From assembly GCA_002077045.2 (NCBI GenBank), contig KZ111140.1, forward strand, positions 186,001 through 250,000: DNA of 64,000 nt, written 5' to 3'. The notes beneath the pieces are model-generated. The model saw only the letters and a list, made by a program, of their open reading frames with translations, was not told where the DNA came from and did not search any database. Made by a program: the position numbers and the translations under genes. Source of the DNA: Rachicladosporium sp. CCFEE 5018. Its lineage: Eukaryota; Ascomycota; Dothideomycetes; Cladosporiales; Cladosporiaceae. Shown in pieces: positions 42,715 to 55,093 of the stretch (the stretch's first letter is position 1; every line of letters begins with the position of its first letter).

Positions 42715-44418
42715 TTACGAAGCCAGCGCACGAGCACCGCCCCTGCGAGCATTGTTCTTAGGCACGTTCTTCGGCTTTGCAGAAACCGTACTCCAGCCAT
42801 CCTCTTCCATGGCCTCGGCGGTAGGCTCGGCACCTTCGGCTGCGTCGCCTGCAGAGACGACTTTGACAATGTCTTGCGGCTTAGTCTCCTTGTCGCCCGT
42901 GATCGTGCCATTGGCAGATGAGTCGGGCATATCGCTCACGCCATCTTCGTCATCGCCATTCTGGTCGTCGTGCTTGAGCAGACTGAAGCTAGGGCGCTGT
43001 TGCTCACGAGGTGCGTCGCCATCGCCGTTCTGTTGCTTGGTCCAAGGGTTCTTCGCGGGTGGTGCGTTCGAGGGCTTCGAGGCTCTGCGTGGTGCACCGG
43101 GAGCGGCTTCGGAGGTGGGAGATGTGACCTTGTCGTCTTGCTGCGTCTGGCCACGATCTGCACGCTCGGCGCGTGCCTGACGAGCGGCGGCTTCCTTTGC
43201 GACCTTCTCCTCGCGAGCCTTGTCATCGGCTTCCTTCTTTTCGCGAATGGCGACCTCGCGCTTCTCTGCGACTTCGCGATCGCGTTGAGCGGTATCGATC
43301 GGCTTCGCAGCACCAAAGGGTGAGGCCTTCGAGTCTGACGCAGCGCCTGCGGAGTCTGTGGCAGAGCTGGANNNNNNNNNNNNNNNNNNNNNNNNNNNNN
43401 NNNNNNNNNNNNNNNNNNNNNNNNNNNNNNNNNNNNNNNNNNNNNNNNNNNNNNNNNNNNNNNNNNNNNNNTCGAAGTTCCCTCTGCTGAAGCCTCGCGA
43501 AGGCTGGCGGCCTTGTGTGGCAAGATCTGGAAGAGGTCCCTTGCGAGACCAGTCGGAGAAGTCGCGTGTCGGTTCTGCACGTTCCTTGGCTGTGCACTGT
43601 CAGTATCGTGATGATCATGTCGAAGGTTGTCCGCAACTTACATGGCTCAGCCACGCTGATCCGCACGTTACGTCCCATGAAAGATGTCTCCGATAGCGTG
43701 AGCGCCTTCTTCAGCCCCTCGACTGTGCCAAACTCCACATATCCGAAGCCCTTTGGCTTGCGATCGACCTTGTCCTCAATCAAGCGCACTGATGTGACAT
43801 CGCAGCCTGCCAGAAAACCCTCCACGTCTGTTTGTGTGACGTCGAAAGCGAGGTTGCCGAGATGGACTGTATAAGGCGGCTTGTCTGGGAGAGGCAGCTC
43901 CTCGCGGACGGCGTACTGAGGACGGTCTGTATGTTGAATTAGTGGAGGCCCAGATTTGTACTACGAGCCCGAACTCACCACCGCCACCACCATATCCTGA
44001 ATCACCACCACGTGCACCCATGTTACTCCCAGAGCGCTCCCACGTCGGCTGACTGAACGAGCGATCTCCTCCCTCTCTGTCGCGCGCCGAGTACTTCGAA
44101 GAGGCAGATGGCAGAGGCTGCGAGTCCATTTCGTCGGCCCATGAACCGAGCGCTGTATTGTGTAAGCATATCTTGACTTCAGCTTCTCCCATATAGGATA
44201 TACGCACTCTGATTCTGCAGGAAATCGCCCAGCGCCATCTTCTCCGCCTTCTTTTTGGGAGCTACACATGATGCTGTCAGTATCCAATAAGATTGCCACT
44301 GTAGCTGGAATGTGCTAGAAAAGGTCGTTGGCCCATCCTGTTGTCACTACTGTCACCGCCGCTGTCGCATGTAATTCCCTCCAGCACCCCGCGCGCGCAA
44401 AGTGAAGTACGTACCCAT
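42715..44418 (-). CDS. TIF3: Translation initiation factor eIF4B / Tif3 (internal gap)
   Basis: CDS complement(join(42715..43589,43642..43926,43979..44152,44208..44261,44415..44418)), with 100 N inside the last exon. eIF4B stimulates the helicase eIF4A during mRNA scanning. The tiny first exon ATGG joins to give MAPKKKAEKMALGDFLQNQTLGSWADEM, the conserved start. A Gly-rich region, the RRM (exon 43642-43926), and the repeat-type region RDFSDWSRKGPLPDL follow. After the gap come PFGAAKPIDTAQRDREVAEKR, a Lys/Glu/Ala-rich helix and the C-terminal GWSTVSAKPKN. The four introns are 52-153 bp. The frame is the same on both sides only if the true gap length is 1 more than a multiple of 3, as the 100 N happens to be. 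The stretch 43610-44070 recurs at 1-461. Confidence 0.92.
43372..43471. other. Assembly gap (100 N) inside eIF4B
   Basis: 100 N in the low-complexity repeat region of eIF4B; true size unknown. Confidence 0.99.
43610..44070 (-). repeat. Second copy of the 1-461 segment (98.5% identical)
   Basis: Aligned base by base to 1-461 without indels; 7 differences in 461. The full gene context is here, so this copy is the anchored one. Confidence 0.97.
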
Positions 44419-44737
44419 GATTGCGGTTGTGGTTGACCCGGCGCTGTGTGCGCTGGCCGATAGAACAGGAAGTATGTGCTTCCTGTTATTTGTCGAGTGT
44501 GTGGTGCGAGCGGTGGTGGTGCTCTCGTTGGTGGTGGTCGTCGAGTCGTGTGTGTCTTCTGTCGACTTTATGAGGTGGAGCGGAATTTCCTCAGATGTCG
44601 GGTGGCCCGAGCGCCTCTACAGATGAGCGCATTGCCCGAGGGTCCAATCTCGACTTCACCACATGTAGTTTAGGGGTCATATAGTGAACATGTCCGCTAG
44701 GTACAACGCGATACACGCCTCGGAGATGCGGTAGTCA
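44419..44737. other. Divergent promoter eIF4B / Tim17-like
   Basis: 320 bp head-to-head spacer. A hydrophobic open frame at 44402-44626 is most likely chance. Confidence 0.55.
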
Positions 44738-45455
44738 ATGGCGATGATGGCACAAGCCAGCAAAGATGCCAGGAGGCCGTACCAAGACCCTCTGATGGCG
44801 GTCCTCGAGCCGGCCTTGAAAGTAGGGGCTTTCTCAGGTATATCGCATTTCGACATTACTGATCCGTGACCATCAGCTAACCATCATCAAAGGCGCGGCA
44901 GGCTTCTTAGTAGGCGGCACAGCAGGCATAGTCCGAAGTGCGACTCCGTCGCTATTTGCCACAGCATCTGCTATTCAGTGCACATTCCTTGGCACGACCT
45001 ACTGGGCATCTCGGGGTTTCGTTCTGCAAGCTTGGTCCAGCCCTGGTCTTCAGTCATCCGGTGATCGCATCAAAGCTAGTGCGGTCGCTGGAGGTATGTC
45101 TGGTGGCCTCACTGGTCTACTCTTTCGTGGACGATCAAATGCGATCCCTGGAACCCTAGTCATGGCTTTGTTGGCTGGTGCCGGACAGGGAACTGTGAAC
45201 TGGTGGCAGTCGCCTAAAGCTGTTGTTGCTGAGACCAATAAGCCGAAGAGTTCGTGGTCATGGGCTGATTTGCTGCCGATGAAGCACATGACCAATGATG
45301 AGTACGCGGAGATCCTCCGAGAGAAGCTACTGAAGGTCGACGTTGAGATCTCCATCTTGGACGACAAGATGGCCGCATTGAAGAGTCAGCAGACGTCCGG
45401 ATCAGCCGAAGCAGAAACTCCGCAGACTGCAGCTCTGCTATCGCCGACGGAGTGA
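44738..45455 (+). CDS. Tim17/Tim22/Tim23-superfamily-like membrane protein
   Basis: CDS join(44738..44837,44893..45455), 220 residues. Exon 1 reads MAMMAQASKDARRPYQDPLMAVLEPALKVGAFS, with a 55-bp phase-1 intron. Exon 2 has Gly-rich helices typical of the Tim17 fold: GAAGFLVGGTAGIVRSATPS, IKASAVAGGMSGGLTGLLFRGR and PGTLVMALLAGAGQG. The C-terminal third is polar with a helix EYAEILREKLLKVDVEISIL. Probably an inner mitochondrial membrane protein; the superfamily also contains complex I subunit NDUFA11-like and peroxisomal members, so the exact role is open. Start: ATGs at 44738, 44744 and 44747 are all in frame after an upstream stop. Confidence 0.7.
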
Positions 45456-46125
45456 GTAAGGCATTGCCTGTCATGTGACTGATCTCTGAACGTCCGGTAA
45501 CGATCTGAACATCTTGACGATCGCATCGATTGTGCGCGAGCAGGATTATCCAATACAATGGCTGTGCCTGTCAGCGACCACCTGCGATCAACAAATACCC
45601 TGTACGATAAGGTTTGAACATCAGCCCTAGACCGGGACGATGCTCGAAGAAGCAGTGCCATCGTGCATACTTGGAGAATCTGGCTCGATCGCAGAATTAT
45701 AGTCACGGACGATATCATCATGCTGAACGCCAAGTGTACGACGCTGTTCGACGGACTCGACTAGACGTTACACTTAGCGGCCTATAGCAGGGAGGACCTC
45801 GACACGAGGCACGCTCAGTCGTTCGACCATCAGACGAGTGCGCACAGTCACACATGGGAAGAACGCGTCTCGCCCGGCGACGCAGCCTAGACGCGTAGAT
45901 GCTGGGCTGCGTGAGGGACAACGAACGAGGCAATCGATCGGTGCAGGAGACAAGGCTGCGAGTTCTCAGCATCGCGCGACTTGTGGCCAGTGGGCAATGC
46001 AGAAACGTCACGATGAAAGGGTGACGCAGAGCCGAAATGAGACACGCGGAGATCATTTGAATGGAGGGTCACTTCCTAGTGCTAACTCTGTAGCGGAAAT
46101 ATTAAGGTGTCTAATCGTCACTACG
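45456..46125. other. Intergenic between convergent genes
   Basis: 670 bp; no gene seen. Confidence 0.6.
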
Positions 46126-47844
46126 CTACCATCCACTAAAATCCCCAAACCCACCTCCCTTCTTCGCCTTCTTCCCGGGTGGCGCCATGTCCCCTACCTC
46201 CCACTCCTCACTCACAGTCTTCGCCGCACTACCCGCGTTTGCAGCTTTAAGATACTTCCCCACTCCTCCCCCACCATCATCCCCAACCTTTCCGTCCCCG
46301 CGAACCCTCTTCCCCGTCCACGTAGTTCTCTCATCCTCCGCTCCACCCTCCCTCCTCAAAACCTCCTTCCTCAAGTCCTCAACCTCCTTCCCCTCCCTCT
46401 CCTTCAAGAACTCCTCAAACGGATCAACAAAGATAACAACCTCCTCAATAGCACAACGCTCCGTAGGCCGATCCTTCTCATCAACAGGCACCTTCTCCAG
46501 CCGATCCAGCGTATCCAGCCCCTCGACCACGCGGCCGAAAATCGTGTGCTTCCGATCCAAATGCGGTGCAGCGCGGTATGTGAAGAAGAACTGACTCGTA
46601 TTCGTGCCCTTTCCCTTGTTAGCCATACTCACCACGCCCCTGCCATCATGCTTCTGTGGTCCCTCGAACTCATCCGCAAAAGCCTTCTCCTTTCCCCAGC
46701 AACTCTCGCCTCCCCTCCCCGTTCCCGTCGGATCACCACCCTGCAGCATGAAATTCGGGATATTCCGATGGAAACTCACGCCATTATAATACCCTCGCTT
46801 CGCGAGAGTGATGAAGTTCCAGACTGCTTTCGGGGCGTTCTCGGGGTATAGAGCTAGGTTCAAGGTCCCGTGGGTGGTGAGGAGGCGGGCGTAGCCGGTG
46901 TTCTTGACTAGGCGCGGGCGGGAGAGGAGGTATTGTTCTGTTGTGAGGAGGGTTGGGGCGGTGGAGGTATTTGGCGTGAGGCCGGTGGAGGTGAAGGACG
47001 CGGCTGCTTGGCCGTTGGAGTGCCGAGCTGCGTTGTAAGGTAATGGTGCGGTCGTTCGACTGGAGGCGGCGAGAGCAGCGGGTCGAGTCAATCCAGTGGG
47101 CCCCGTCATGGCCACAGCGGTGCTGCTGCCGTTCTCCCGCTCCGTTCGTTTCTTCGCAACAGCCTCCTTCGCCCTCTGCACCTTCGCACTCTCCTCCTCC
47201 TTCCCAACACCGCCCGTCACCCTCCCCTCACCCTCTTGCAACACAATAACATCCCCCCTCTCAAACTCAACCTCACTGACCAGATCCCTCCAATTCTTCG
47301 CCTTGATGTTCAATCGCTCCACAGTCTCCCACGCAAACACATTTCCCGTCCCCCGTATAGCAACCAGCCTCGTGCTCGCAGTGAAACTCTTATCCGTCAC
47401 CGGATCCACGAAACCTCCTTCCTTCCCCTCACTCTTCGTGAAGTTCAACTTCACCAGCTCTGCTGTCTTGAGCGGCGAGTTGTCTACAGGATCTGTGCCA
47501 TGTTTCCTCACGTGCGGTAGTATGGCCGTCAGCTCGAAGATCCTTCCCGCGGGTGTGCAGACTGGATGGCTCCATGGTGTGAGGGTTAGGGCGCAGTGGG
47601 TGAAGGGGAGATTATTGCGGTTTGATGGGTCCGCTTTGCGGGCGTTTGCTCCAGCGGAAGCACCGAATGCGTCGGCGGAGGACCATTCGCTGTGGGTGAT
47701 CTGGGAAGATGGTGTCAGAGGAGCGACATATGGGCTACTGACGTTTGGGTAGACGGACGTACAACTTATCTGTGCCTGGGAGGGTGATGTTAGTCGGTTG
47801 AGTGGGATGCACGAGGGATGGAGACCAGACTTACCTTTGCCCAT
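46126..47844 (-). CDS. CYP8: U-box cyclophilin (PPIL2/Cyp8 type)
   Basis: CDS complement(join(46126..47700,47759..47775,47835..47844)), 533 residues. Exons 1 and 2 (10 and 17 bp) give MGKGTDKLYITHSEW, the conserved start. A U-box E3-ligase-type domain (residues about 30-110, FTHCALTLTPWSHPVCTPAGRIF, DPVDNSPL) is followed by a linker and the cyclophilin domain (GTLNLALYPENAPKAVWNF, SFHRNIPNFMLQGGDPTGTGRGG, SQFFFTYRAAPHLDRKHTIFGRV). The catalytic Arg of FHR and the Gln/Phe residues are present. The position of Trp121 of human CypA, important for cyclosporin binding, is His (PHLDRKH). Nuclear spliceosome-associated peptidyl-prolyl isomerases of this type are known in animals and fungi. The C-terminus is Gly/Lys-rich. 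Confidence 0.92.
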   Translation of the reverse strand: MGKGKSGLHPSCIPLNRLTSPSQAQISCTSVYPNVSSPYVAPLTPSSQITHSEWSSADAFGASAGANARKADPSNRNNLPFTHCALTLTPWSHPVCTPAGRIFELTAILPHVRKHGTDPVDNSPLKTAELVKLNFTKSEGKEGGFVDPVTDKSFTASTRLVAIRGTGNVFAWETVERLNIKAKNWRDLVSEVEFERGDVIVLQEGEGRVTGGVGKEEESAKVQRAKEAVAKKRTERENGSSTAVAMTGPTGLTRPAALAASSRTTAPLPYNAARHSNGQAAASFTSTGLTPNTSTAPTLLTTEQYLLSRPRLVKNTGYARLLTTHGTLNLALYPENAPKAVWNFITLAKRGYYNGVSFHRNIPNFMLQGGDPTGTGRGGESCWGKEKAFADEFEGPQKHDGRGVVSMANKGKGTNTSQFFFTYRAAPHLDRKHTIFGRVVEGLDTLDRLEKVPVDEKDRPTERCAIEEVVIFVDPFEEFLKEREGKEVEDLRKEVLRREGGAEDERTTWTGKRVRGDGKVGDDGGGGVGKYLKAANAGSAAKTVSEEWEVGDMAPPGKKAKKGGGFGDFSGW

Positions 47845-48108
47845 GATAGCGGCGCTCCTGGCACAGTGTTGTGATGAGTGAGAATCGTGCAGCCTAAGCT
47901 ATCATCAGTGTCTGTGTCGATATACCGCGCACTGCATAAGGTAGCAGTCGCAAAAGTACCAATCAGGCTTAGCGTCGAGGGAACATTCACATGTCAAAGG
48001 ATGCTGCTCCGATCCTGGGCCATGCTCTCGCAATAGAGGGTGAAGTTGAAGAATTCATGGTCTCGATATGCAAAGCTATGCTAATCCTATCGCAATCAGA
48101 CTCTGTGC

Positions 48109-50739
48109 TCATCGCCTCGTCCTCCCCTTCGTCCTTCCGGCAGCCCCAGCGACTCTCGAACCTAGTCCGGATGCTCCACTGTCTTTGACCGTCCCTAGAC
48201 TCGCTACTCTCATCCCCGTAGGTGCGTCCGAGAAGCTCGGACCCATACGCTTCTCCATGTGCAGCTTCGCAGCAGCAGCCTCGGGGGTGTCGTACCCGAG
48301 CTGCGTGCCAGGCGACTCGGGAGCAGAGTGAGTGGGTGCATTGTCATCAGCATCGTCTGCAAATTCGCCAACACCATCGGCTAATTGGTGGCGAGTGGCG
48401 ATAGCCTGATCGATACTGGTTCCGGACAAGGAGCGAGGGTTCAGACTGCTGCCACTGGTGGCGCGACCAAGACGTCGCGACTTCAGTCGCTGCAGAGGAG
48501 GTTGTATGCTTGATGAAGAGCCGGGTCGCGAGACGCGACGTTGCTCGATTAAGGCTTGTAGATCTGCTGTATATTCTGGTTCCGCAGGTTTGGCGGGTGA
48601 AGGCGGATGTTGGCTAGCATTCGATGTGGGTGGTGATGCTGGCGTCTTTTTTGGCTGATAGGTATGAGGCTCATCGTCTCCATCGATTTGCACAACCTCT
48701 CGGTCTCTGTCTGGCTTTCGCGGTGAAGCATTGGGAGGGATGTCCTGCAACGGCTGCGAGCGACTTTGTGAACCCTGCTGCATGGGCGCTGTAGCCTCCA
48801 CTAGAGGCGGTTCTATGATGACCGGCGAATCGTCGTCATCTTCGTGAATGAATGGCCCTGCTTGTTTGTTCGAAGTCGTTGGCGTCGGCCGTGAAGCATA
48901 CAATTGTAGTGATGGTGTCGCATGTCGCTTCCTCGTATTAGACAGCCGCGCTGGCGGGTCTTTGCTGGCACAATGTCAGCAGAGGTCTACATGACGGTGG
49001 TCTTATGTGCTTACTTCGCCTTCAATCGCTCTGTCCGGGTTATCGAGGCTGTCGGTGAAGCTGCAGCAGAGCTAGCACCTGTCTCCTGCGGGTGGAGAGT
49101 TGGTGGCGCGATCCTGTAAGCTTCGATGTCCAGCATATGTCTCTGCATGAATGAGTCCCACAGCCATGCCGCAGTGACGACAGGTACTTTCTTCCAGGCG
49201 GCATACTTTGCTTTCTCCGGGTGCAGCATCCCAGAGCCACTGACGAGTACCTTGGGCCCTTCATCAAGTCGCTCAACATACGTAGCGTCATTAGCCTGCA
49301 CAGTCTTAGCAATGTGCCTAAGATCGACACTGTCGAACCCACTACTGCAGATGGACATGCCCACCATGCCATCTATCAGCAAATCCCAGCGCGGTCGACT
49401 CATCACATCGCTCTTGGGGTGCAACAGTGCTTTCGAACGCATGCAGCGTTCGACCCACCACTGTGTGGCGATGACCGTATCTTCCGATACGTTATCTAAG
49501 AAACCAGGTCGGTCGGCCAGGTCGTGGGGGACAAGCACGAAAGTGGCTCTGTAGTGAGGTCTACTCTTAGCATGTTGAAGTTCGTCCTTGTCCGCCAGGA
49601 CGACAGCTCCATTCCCAGTAAGGAAACCCACAACGCGTTGATATTGCGCGCTTCCGAAGCCGTGAAGTAGAATGTGCAGGCCTGCAAAGAAGCCTTGCGG
49701 TCGCTGCACCACTTGCCTGGGATACGGTGCCGTAAAGCTGGCAGGTCTTAAATCGGATGGCGTAGGTGCTTCATGGCCCATAGTGTGCTGCGAATCCTCA
49801 TCTCCAAGACTGAAGCCACTCTGATCCAAGGGTTGGACCTCAGAATCTTCGACAGAGATCCCTTGCCAGACGTTCTGGCTGTGACTCTGCAGCCGACTGC
49901 TGGCAGATCGTCGTAGCTTGCGTGGTCCAGTGTCGCCCTCTTCTTGAGACTCGCTATCTCTTCCGCGCTTGAGAGCACTCACACGCGGCCTGACTTCGGT
50001 GATAAACGCACCTATGCCTTGCTCTGCCTCTGGCATTGTCGGGTCGTAAAGTCCTGGATCCAATGCCATCCCTCGTGTCAGGCTGTCACTCAGCCACTTT
50101 GCCGACACCGTTGCTACACCCCAAGCCTTCGCCGCAGCATACTTCGCTCCCTCGGGCTTCGCAACGATGAGATGCGTGACTTGCTTCGTCATGTCGCCGT
50201 GATACTCCGCGCCGTTGTTCTTGACCATCTCTGCGATGGCCAATCGCTCATCGGTGTCAATGAAGCCCGTAACGGAGATCTTCAAACCAGAGAGCGCCGG
50301 CAGCTGAAACTTCTTGTCCAAGCCAGCAACATCCACATCCGTTCCCGCAGTCCATATCTGCAGTATTGCCATGACCCAGTCAGGATGGAGGACCTTAATG
50401 TCCGGTCGCTGTTTAGCGACATATTTGTACTTGCTCGTATTGATGTCGCCCACGAGCAGATGGGTCACGTCGCCGGTGAGATCCAGTCTGTGTGCTGCGC
50501 CCATCTCAGTGGCGAGCTTAGCCAGGCGTGTCTAGTAGACAATTAGTACCATGCCCCAAGCTGTTCCAGGTGAACAGTGAGCAATTAACTTACGCGATCA
50601 TCTTGGCTGAGGGAGGTGCTACACAGCACCACGTGCTGAAGAGGCAGCTGCTCATCCCCTATATCCAATGTCAGTACGAGGTCCACAGACACCACTCATA
50701 GGCAGTATGCTCACGTATCAGAGCGCTGTGCGCCGCCAT
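48109..50739 (-). CDS. DPB11: DNA replication/checkpoint scaffold Dpb11 (Rad4/Cut5, TopBP1 family)
   Basis: CDS complement(join(48109..48964,49015..50531,50594..50658,50715..50739)), 820 residues. Dpb11 bridges phosphorylated Sld2/Sld3 at origins and activates the Mec1/ATR checkpoint. Four BRCT repeats: one across the N-terminal exons (MAAHSALI..LPLQHVVLCSTSLSQDDR, VTHLLVGDINTSKYK), one at LSGLKISVTGF..VTHLIVAKPEG, and a second pair at FFAGLHILLHGF and VGMSICSSGFDSVD..KVLVSGSGM. The C-terminal third is disordered with KRGRDSESQ- and TRKRH-type basic clusters and acidic Ser-rich stretches. Introns of 56, 62 and 50 bp all keep frame; the last acceptor must be GCCAG|C to do so. Confidence 0.9.
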
Positions 50740-52529
50740 TATTGATGTCCCAAAGCCATGAGGTGCTTCAGGACGCGATGTGGAAGATCCCTCCCGATGT
50801 CAACTTAACGCGTGATCACGTGCAGATAAGATAAGCGCCTGAACCCACCCTCAATGATGACACACTCACGACGCATCGGGTAAAAGCACAAGCACGATGA
50901 GAAGGACCATGAGAATTGTACGGCGATGCAAGCAATCCTCAAACGCCATATCCGATGGTCCTGACATACTGAAGAGGGAATATGCGACGGACATGGTTCC
51001 GATTGATCGACGGTCTGAGTGGAAATCTTCCAAGTGCAGCAATGTGCTTCCGCGGAAGTGGAAGCTCGATCACCGTTACTCTGGCGCCAGTCGAATACGA
51101 TCCAGCTACAGGTCCGCTTTGACAGTATTGCATCCCAACTCATGATTCAGACGTTCATCAGAGCACGCGAGCGTATGCTGACCGATTCTTCGCTCGTCCG
51201 GGAATCTGAAGCGCCATGTGCTACCATAATGCACACCACGAGTGTGCCCTTGTCTCGAAACAGCCGGCGAGAGAGAGCATCAACTGGACGATGTGTGGTC
51301 GTCATTCTCGAGAGAACATCGACCGATCGTTTATTGTTGTGGGCAAGTCTACAGCTGCTCAAGCAACGACTATTCGCCACCGAGAATATCTTCAGACCGA
51401 TGCGCTGTGATGGCAGCAGACACAGATTTCACACTCGCGACACCGTTGTCGCGTGACGATTATCGGTAGTCAGCGGAAACAGCTCCTCCAATAATCCTTG
51501 CAGCGCATCACGCTGCCGTATGCCGATCCTCGCGGCAGCAGCGGCATCTTGTATGCAAATCCCTCATGACACATCATGTAATTCTAGACGTCCTCGGCAG
51601 CAGTCAGGCCATCATTGCGCAAGTGTGGGGAGTTTTGACTTGCCCACCTCGTCGGTAGCACGGCGGCAGTCAGCGGCGCGTCCAGCCTAGTTTCAACTCT
51701 CAGAGCGCAAGCCCTTTCCGCTGCTCCCGATTGACGCGATTCCATGCGATGACGGAGAGCGAGAAGCTCGTGAACGAAAACCGTAGAGCGAACTTACTCC
51801 ACGTCAGCACGCTGTCAAAGCAAAAAGGGCCTCGCGTCCTTCCAATCTCGATATTTGTATTGCTGTACATGCTGCGGCGATAAGCCAAGTGCTGCCACGA
51901 CATCAAGATCACATTCGTCCCAAGTCTTCCCCACGTTCACTTGAGTACCTACCCGGCTGCAGGCCCGATCGCATCTGCAGCTATCCTTGGATCTTGGAAG
52001 CGTCGAAGCACCAACGTCAGGACTCGACGACACCCTAGCTCTATGCCGTACGCGCTCGGGGAGCAATAGTAGCAACATCCAACTTCCCGCACAAGCAACC
52101 CCCGGACCTGACATATACCTCCAATTACCGATCTGCGACCGATTGCCTGCATATTTGGCAGTAACTCTAAGTCGTCCTCGCCTGCAACTTCGACACCGAC
52201 TCTCTCACCAGTACATCTGAAACATCATTTGCGCCTGTCTCATCCGCTTGGATGCTTCGTACGCCCTGAACCCTTGTCAGCAAATGTAAGTTGCACAAGC
52301 ATTTCCTTACAACAATGGAGCTCGTGCGCCGTGTACTGGCGCTGTATGACGAGATGTGCAACGGAGCGCTGCTCTTGCCATGGCAGAGCGCGTATGCTCG
52401 GACGCTCTTGCGTGCGTGCATACCTCTATGTGTGACAGCATCAAAGAAGGCAATTGAGTAGAAAGCCTTCGTTGCAAACATCATGATCTCCTCCACTTTC
52501 TCATACCAGTAGCTGACGAGGCATTCGTA
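50740..52529. other. Gene-poor divergent region
   Basis: 1.8 kb between the Dpb11 and arrestin starts. Minus-strand frames at 51700-52114 have a mildly protein-like look but no motif and no consistent splicing. No gene called. Confidence 0.5.
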
Positions 52530-55093
52530 ATGGCAGCAGCAGTCGAATTACGAAGTCGTACAGGCGGTACACTAGCATATTATCCTCCGACCGAAGAATC
52601 CGCATCATCCGAGCAAGCTACTGCCCGAAGAAGCTTCGATTTCTTCCTCCCGCGACGTACACCCACTGGACGCATACGGGTACAGGCACTCAACGCCTTT
52701 CGTCCGGAGCCTCCGATCTACACCACATCACCCACCCCACAACGCCTCGCGTGGTTCAATCTGGCGGTCTCGCGGGAGTCAGCGAAGAGGTTCTTGAGAT
52801 CGGTTATACAGCCGCCCACGGGCGACACCCAACAGAAGAAAGCAAACAGGCGATCTTGGTCGCCTGGGAAGAGAAAGGGGTCAGTGCCGAGTGTTGCTGG
52901 AGGTGACGCGGCGGCCATGCGGGCAGGGATTCGAAGCTCGATCAACGGGCCCGCGAGCACTATACAGCGGCCGAGGCTAAACAGTGACAATCGAAGCACC
53001 GCATGGGGTGTCAGTACCAGAACTGCCAGAAGCGATCGGAGTGGTGCGGTGTCGCCGCGTAGTGGCAGCACAAATGGCATACCCGGCAACGACACGATAC
53101 CAGGGATGAGTTTAGACGAGGAGAAGCCAATCGCATCAGGGAACGGCGTTTCTGTGGGCATCACACTCGCTGAGCCCGTGCTATTCCTTCAAGGCTTCGA
53201 CAATAATGAATCCGCTCCTGGCAATACTGCATTGCTTCGAGGCAGCCTTCACGTCCGAGTAGCGAAAGCAGCAAAGATCAAGGCCATCACGCTGAGATTC
53301 AAGGGTAAATCGATGACGAAATGGCCAGAAGGCATTCCTCCACGAAAGATCGACTTTGAAGAGACCAATACCATCATGAGCCATACTTGGCCGTTTTTCA
53401 ACGCGCAATTCGAGAGCGCCGAGCGAGGCACATGCGCTGATCAAGTGCAGCTCTTCAAGTCCGAGGGCGCATCGTCCACCATAACGAGACTTGACCCGAT
53501 TGGCCGATTATCGCCCAACAGCTCTTCCGTGAACCTTACATCGAGAGAAGCGAAGCGATTGTCATTGCAAGTGAACTCGTCTCGAAGCTTCGGTAAAGGC
53601 GACACACCTCCAAATGCCGCCTCTGTAGCTGCTAAAGGCTATCGCACCTTCCTGCCCGGCGACTACCTATACAACTTCGAGCTGCCGATCGACAGTCGAA
53701 TGCCGGAGACCATCGGTGTGGATCTCGGAAGCGTGACATATGAGCTGGAGGCATCGATTGAAAGGTCGGGAGCTTTCCGAGCAAATCTCGCAGGGACAAA
53801 GGAAGTCATCTTAATTCGAGCACCCTCGGAAGGATCGTTGGAGACAGTAGAACCCATTGCAATCAGTCGGAACTGGGAAGATCAATTACACTACGATATC
53901 GTGATCTCCGGCAAAAGCTTTCCGCTGGGATCCCAAGTGCCGATAGCTTTCAAGTTGACGCCACTAGCGAAGGTGCAATGCCACAGAATCAAGGTGCTAG
54001 TGACAGAAAATGTCGAATACTTCTGCGCGAACAAGCACGTGCACCGCATGGAGCCTACGCGGAAAGTACAGCTATTCGAGAAGCGGTCCGATAGTGATCC
54101 GACGAGTACGTTCCCTGGTAGCACGATGAGGATCACGTCTGGCGGTGGCATACCTTATGATGCTCGAGCACGAGCTGCGAGAGGCGAGAATGTCACGCCA
54201 GCTGATACTACTAATCTGCTTGGCAATCTCGAAGGCGACTCGAACATCGGCCCGACGGAAATGGAGTTCAATGTGCAATTACCCAGCTGTCATACGATGA
54301 AGGAGCGCGATCGAAGTCAACGGCTGCACTTTGACACTACGTACCAGAACATACAGGTGCATCACTGGATCAAGGTACGTCGTTGTATATTCATCTGATG
54401 GTCTGCAGACATGTACTAATTCACAAGCAGATCGTGATGCGCCTCTCCAAGCCTGACGCAGTCGATCCAACCAAACGACGCCACTTCGAAATCTCAATCG
54501 ATTCTCCCTTCCACATCCTCTCATGCCGCGCAACCCAGGCAAATACCTCCCTACCCGCCTACACTTCCCCAGAAAGCGGCACCAACGGTGCGCATCTATA
54601 CGACTGCGGCTGTCCCGGAGCAACGCGACGGCGAAATTCTCCGGTGGTGATCCCAGGCATCAACAACGTCACAAATATCACGCCCGACTCGACTGGGAGC
54701 GATGTACCAAATGCCCGGCCGTCAATAGCCCGGCCACCGACGGTCCACCTGCACGGCGCTGGTAGTAATCCGAACGCTCGCTCGCAACCGGCGAGGCCAA
54801 TGCATATGCTCCGTGCACCCTCCTTCAATCCACCGGCTTTCGAGGACGAGGAGCCGCCTCCACCACTCATTACGCCGCCACCGCAGTACGACACAATAGC
54901 TTCGCCTACGTCGGGTTTATCCGACTACTTTGCGCGGCTGAGCGATGCGTACGACGACGAAGATAGTGGAGATGAGGCGCACAGAGGTGGGAGGGTGAAC
55001 ATTCCGCTTACGCCTGGCGCGAGGCTGAATCGAAGTATGGACCTTGGGAGACGAGGGGTGGCTGTTGGGTCGGCAGGGATGATTCGAATGTAA
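52530..55093 (+). CDS. Arrestin-related trafficking adaptor (Rod1/Art4, CreD type)
   Basis: CDS join(52530..54374,54431..55093), 835 residues. Alpha-arrestins recruit the Rsp5/Nedd4 ubiquitin ligase to plasma-membrane transporters for endocytosis; Rod1/CreD members respond to glucose. Arrestin_N motifs include VLFLQGFD, ALLRGSLHVRVAKAAKIKAITLRFKG and HTWPFFNA. The FLPGDYLYNFELPIDSRMPETIGVDLGSVTYELEA block is a hallmark of this family, followed by arrestin_C (GSQVPIAFKLTPLAKVQCHRIKVLVTE, VHHWIKIVMRLSK across the 56-bp intron). The tail carries PPPQYDT, a PPxY motif for Rsp5 WW domains. A long Ser-rich insert lies in the N-terminal 200 residues. Confidence 0.93.

Noticed and set aside
44402..44626. 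Hydrophobic 74-residue frame upstream of the Tim17-like gene
   Set aside because: Val-rich chance translation of a GTGGTG-type stretch in a short divergent promoter; overlaps the eIF4B start.
45838..46851. 337-residue plus-strand open frame overlapping the cyclophilin
   Set aside because: Antisense shadow of a strongly conserved gene; Pro/Leu/Ser-rich random composition.
51700..52114. Mildly protein-like minus-strand frames between Dpb11 and the arrestin
   Set aside because: No recognisable motif and no consistent start or splice model; kept as intergenic.
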